Source: an uncultured Bacteroidia bacterium (GTDB lineage: Bacteria; Bacteroidota; Bacteroidia; Bacteroidales; F082). Taken from it: 64,000 bases of DNA. Under the pieces are notes generated by a model. That model did not search any database, was not told where the DNA came from, and worked only from the letters and a program-made list of their open reading frames with translations. Of the stretch, positions 61,766-64,000 are shown in pieces (within the stretch, counting starts at the first letter, position 1; each line of letters starts with the position of its first letter). A program made the position numbers and the translations under genes. The stretch spans positions 19,292 through 83,291 of the forward strand of contig CADCJI010000017.1 of assembly GCA_902801625.1 (NCBI GenBank), given 5' to 3'.

Positions 61766-64000
61766 TCAATTATTCTTCAAGGACTTAACAGGATTCATTC
61801 GGGCAACGCGGTTGCTGCTCATGACGACCACGGCGGTCACGATAAGCAAGACCGTCACCGCACCGATGACGAAATAGAGTGGCGAGAGGCTAATGCGCAT
61901 GGCGAACAACTCCAACCATTTGTCGGCGAGGAAATAGGCTATCGCCACGCCAATCAAAGCGGCAATCACAGCCAGTTTCAGCACATCCGCCACGAACATA
62001 CGGATGATTTCGCCCGCCACCGCACCATTCACCTTGCGAATGGCCACTTCCTTGCTGCGGCGGTTGGCCTCGTCGCGCACAAAACCTATCAGACCGATCA
62101 GTGCGATGGCCATGGCAAACAACGCTCCCATCGTGAAAGCACGCCGCATCTGGTAGGTGTAGGAATACTCGTCCCTGACCAATTCGGCATAAGGCGTCAT
62201 CTCTATGTTTTTCCGCTCGGGCAAGCACTCTTCGATGACCGCCTTCACCTTCGCCATAGCTTCGGGATTCACCTCACGCACCTTCACCACCAGTTTGTCC
62301 ATGAGTTGCGAGCGATCATAAGAGCCATAATCCCAATCCTTGTTCCAGCAGAAACGGATGCTGGGTCTATTATCCTTACCGATGGCCGAACCGATAATAT
62401 AGTCCTCGTATACGCCACAGATGGTATATACATCGTCGTCATCGACACTATGTTCCGAAATCAGGATGTCCTTGCCCACGGCACCGTCGCTCCAATCTTC
62501 AAAGCGGTTCATCTTCTCCACGAAACTGCGGCTCACCGCCACATCTTTCGGCTTCGACGGTACCCTTCCTTCAAGCAAGCGGAAACCCATCAGGTTGAAG
62601 AAGCCCTCCGTCGCACCTGCTTGATCGCACACATTGAACAGTTCTTTCGATGGATTGTCAGGCAAAGATATGTTGTTCCCCGAAGACTTTTCCAATGGGG
62701 GACAATAAGCCAGTTCTGCTGCCTCCACCTCGGGGATCTGCCTTAATTTCTCGGTAATCAGCGCCAGTTTGTCCTTACCAGCACCTTCTAGCGGCGAATA
62801 CAGCAACTGCTCGTATTCATAGCCCAAATCGGTGCCCAGCGCCGTATTGTATTGGCGGTCGGCCACGATGACCAAAGGCAACAGTATGGCGTTGATGCCA
62901 ATCTGCACCATCAGCAGCGAGAGTTTCCAGCGGCGCTTGCTCTCATTATAACCGCTAAAGGCCGACGAGACCGGAATCCTGACGAACATCATCGCGGGGA
63001 TGAGCGCAGAGACCAAGAAAATGAAAGCGATAATGGCGACGAGCGTCCATCGGGTTTGTGGCACCATGAGGCTTCCGAACGGCACGCCCAACAGCGACTC
63101 AATGACCCCGTTGAACGCCCATATCAGCAAGGCAGCCAACACCAATGAAGCCAGCAGGTTCAAGGCAGTTTCCTTGATGAGCATCCCATAGATGCTGCCC
63201 GCACTGGCACCATAGCATTTCCTGACACCCATCTCCTTCGAGCGGCGCACCACATCAGATACGGCCATCAGCAGGTAGTTCAACACCGAGACCAAAATCA
63301 GCAGAAAAGCCATGACCGACAAGATCATCACAAAATTCCTGACGCTCTCCTCCTGACGGTGCACGTTGACCAAAGGTTCCAGTGTGTACCATATCGACGA
63401 GCCGTTTTGCTCCAACTCATCCATAGGCTGGTGCGCCTCCTGCATCTTTCGGATGGCATCCTTCAGATCGTTAGGGTCTACATTTGGTGCCAACCTGACA
63501 TAACTATTATAGCGGTCATTGCCCAACCAGTTGTTGTTGCTCCTCTCCCCACAAAAGCCAATACTCAACACGACGTCGCACTGCACCGATCCATTCTTGG
63601 GAAAGTCATCGAACACGCTCACCACTGTCAGTTTGGTCTCCGGGCTCTCTTCGATGTAGATTTGCTTGCCAATGGCTTCGTTCGTGCCGCCCAACTTCTC
63701 CGCGAAACTGCGGCTAACCGCAACATTGCCATTCCATCGTTGCAAGGCCTGCATCGGGTCGCCAACCAGAACGGTACGGCCGAAAAAGTCGAAGAAACAG
63801 GTGTCCACGCCAAGGCACACACCCGTGATGAGGTTGTCGCTCTCATCATAAAAGTGATTGTTTGACACATCGGTATAGCGCGTCGCTGCCTCCACGCCAG
63901 GAACCTCAGCCCTGAAGCCAGGTGCAATCGCCCCCGAAGTCCTTAACCAACCACGAGGGTCATCGTTTTCCTGCATGATGATGTTTTCCTTGATGAGATA
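61766..64000 (-). CDS. FtsX/MacB-like ABC transporter permease (F), partial
   Basis: At least 744 residues; the frame is open to the right edge (reads ...YLIKENIIMQENDDPRGW), so the N-terminus with the first membrane helix lies outside. It shows a periplasmic domain, a central membrane cluster (SVLNYLLMAVSDVVRRSKEMGVRKCYGAS), a second periplasmic domain and a C-terminal cluster with RDEANRRSKEVAIRKVNGAV, ending ARMNPVKSLKNN. It belongs to a third subfamily distinct from A-C and D-E. It heads the permease-adaptor-ATPase order on the minus strand, and with the adaptor broken this export unit may no longer function. Confidence 0.9.
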   Translation of the reverse strand, partial: YLIKENIIMQENDDPRGWLRTSGAIAPGFRAEVPGVEAATRYTDVSNNHFYDESDNLITGVCLGVDTCFFDFFGRTVLVGDPMQALQRWNGNVAVSRSFAEKLGGTNEAIGKQIYIEESPETKLTVVSVFDDFPKNGSVQCDVVLSIGFCGERSNNNWLGNDRYNSYVRLAPNVDPNDLKDAIRKMQEAHQPMDELEQNGSSIWYTLEPLVNVHRQEESVRNFVMILSVMAFLLILVSVLNYLLMAVSDVVRRSKEMGVRKCYGASAGSIYGMLIKETALNLLASLVLAALLIWAFNGVIESLLGVPFGSLMVPQTRWTLVAIIAFIFLVSALIPAMMFVRIPVSSAFSGYNESKRRWKLSLLMVQIGINAILLPLVIVADRQYNTALGTDLGYEYEQLLYSPLEGAGKDKLALITEKLRQIPEVEAAELAYCPPLEKSSGNNISLPDNPSKELFNVCDQAGATEGFFNLMGFRLLEGRVPSKPKDVAVSRSFVEKMNRFEDWSDGAVGKDILISEHSVDDDDVYTICGVYEDYIIGSAIGKDNRPSIRFCWNKDWDYGSYDRSQLMDKLVVKVREVNPEAMAKVKAVIEECLPERKNIEMTPYAELVRDEYSYTYQMRRAFTMGALFAMAIALIGLIGFVRDEANRRSKEVAIRKVNGAVAGEIIRMFVADVLKLAVIAALIGVAIAYFLADKWLELFAMRISLSPLYFVIGAVTVLLIVTAVVVMSSNRVARMNPVKSLKNN

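Overview
The window is chromosomal DNA from a member of the Bacteroidota, most likely an uncultured or gut/rumen-type Bacteroidales. The evidence is Bacteroidota-type promoters (TTTG, about 19-22 bp, TAnnTTTG), a type IX secretion protein (PorQ), the Bacteroidota long form of NusB, a TGS-domain nucleoside kinase, a SusC-like outer-membrane barrel protein, and scarce Shine-Dalgarno sites. No rRNA, tRNA or CRISPR array was recognised. Species cannot be read from the sequence.

Layout. 1-5 kb: the tail of a sirtuin, a DUF262/HNH (GmrSD-like) restriction-type nuclease with a frameshifted small companion, an IS200-like/REP-associated transposase with flanking palindromic repeats, a secreted endonuclease/phosphatase-fold protein, a PBECR-like small nuclease-fold protein, and a candidate small RNA convergent with it. 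5-14 kb: housekeeping genes on the + strand (recA, TPR lipoprotein, nucleoside kinase, nadE, thioesterase, large GH2 beta-galactosidase). 14.2-21.1 kb: an AT-richer defence island holding a complete Wadjet-type JetABCD operon (SMC-like plasmid/phage defence) preceded by an unknown gene. 21-34 kb: metabolic and core genes (LD-carboxypeptidase, arginine deiminase, aat, truA, AtoE-type transporter, Fe-S aldo/keto reductase, ferritin, rubrerythrin, nusB, porQ, recF, DciA-like).

33.5-64 kb is one large regulated locus. A sigma-54 response regulator and its kinase lie beside five full-length FtsX/MacB-like ABC permeases, a DUF2807 adhesin-like protein and an outer-membrane barrel. At the right end are an ABC ATPase, a broken HlyD-type adaptor and a sixth, partial permease. 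Four promoter regions in this locus carry a sigma-54 -24/-12 element and, 50-60 bp further upstream, the same pair of 17-bp perfect palindromes (TGTAAAGTTTCTTTACA and TGTAAAGAAACTTTACA). This defines a local sigma-54 regulon, probably controlled by the adjacent two-component system.

The locus has been invaded and is partly decaying. Four DUF4143 AAA+ ATPase genes and a hipBA pair sit in its gene junctions. Three 3-copy direct-repeat arrays with exact 32- or 34-bp periods occur there, one of them left without its ATPase gene. The hipA gene ends in the last codons of a permease gene. Two genes are frameshifted by short perfect tandem duplications (14 bp in the DUF2807 gene, 52 bp in the HlyD gene). 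Several MITE-like inverted-repeat elements are scattered across the window, one of them read through as the C-terminus of TruA.
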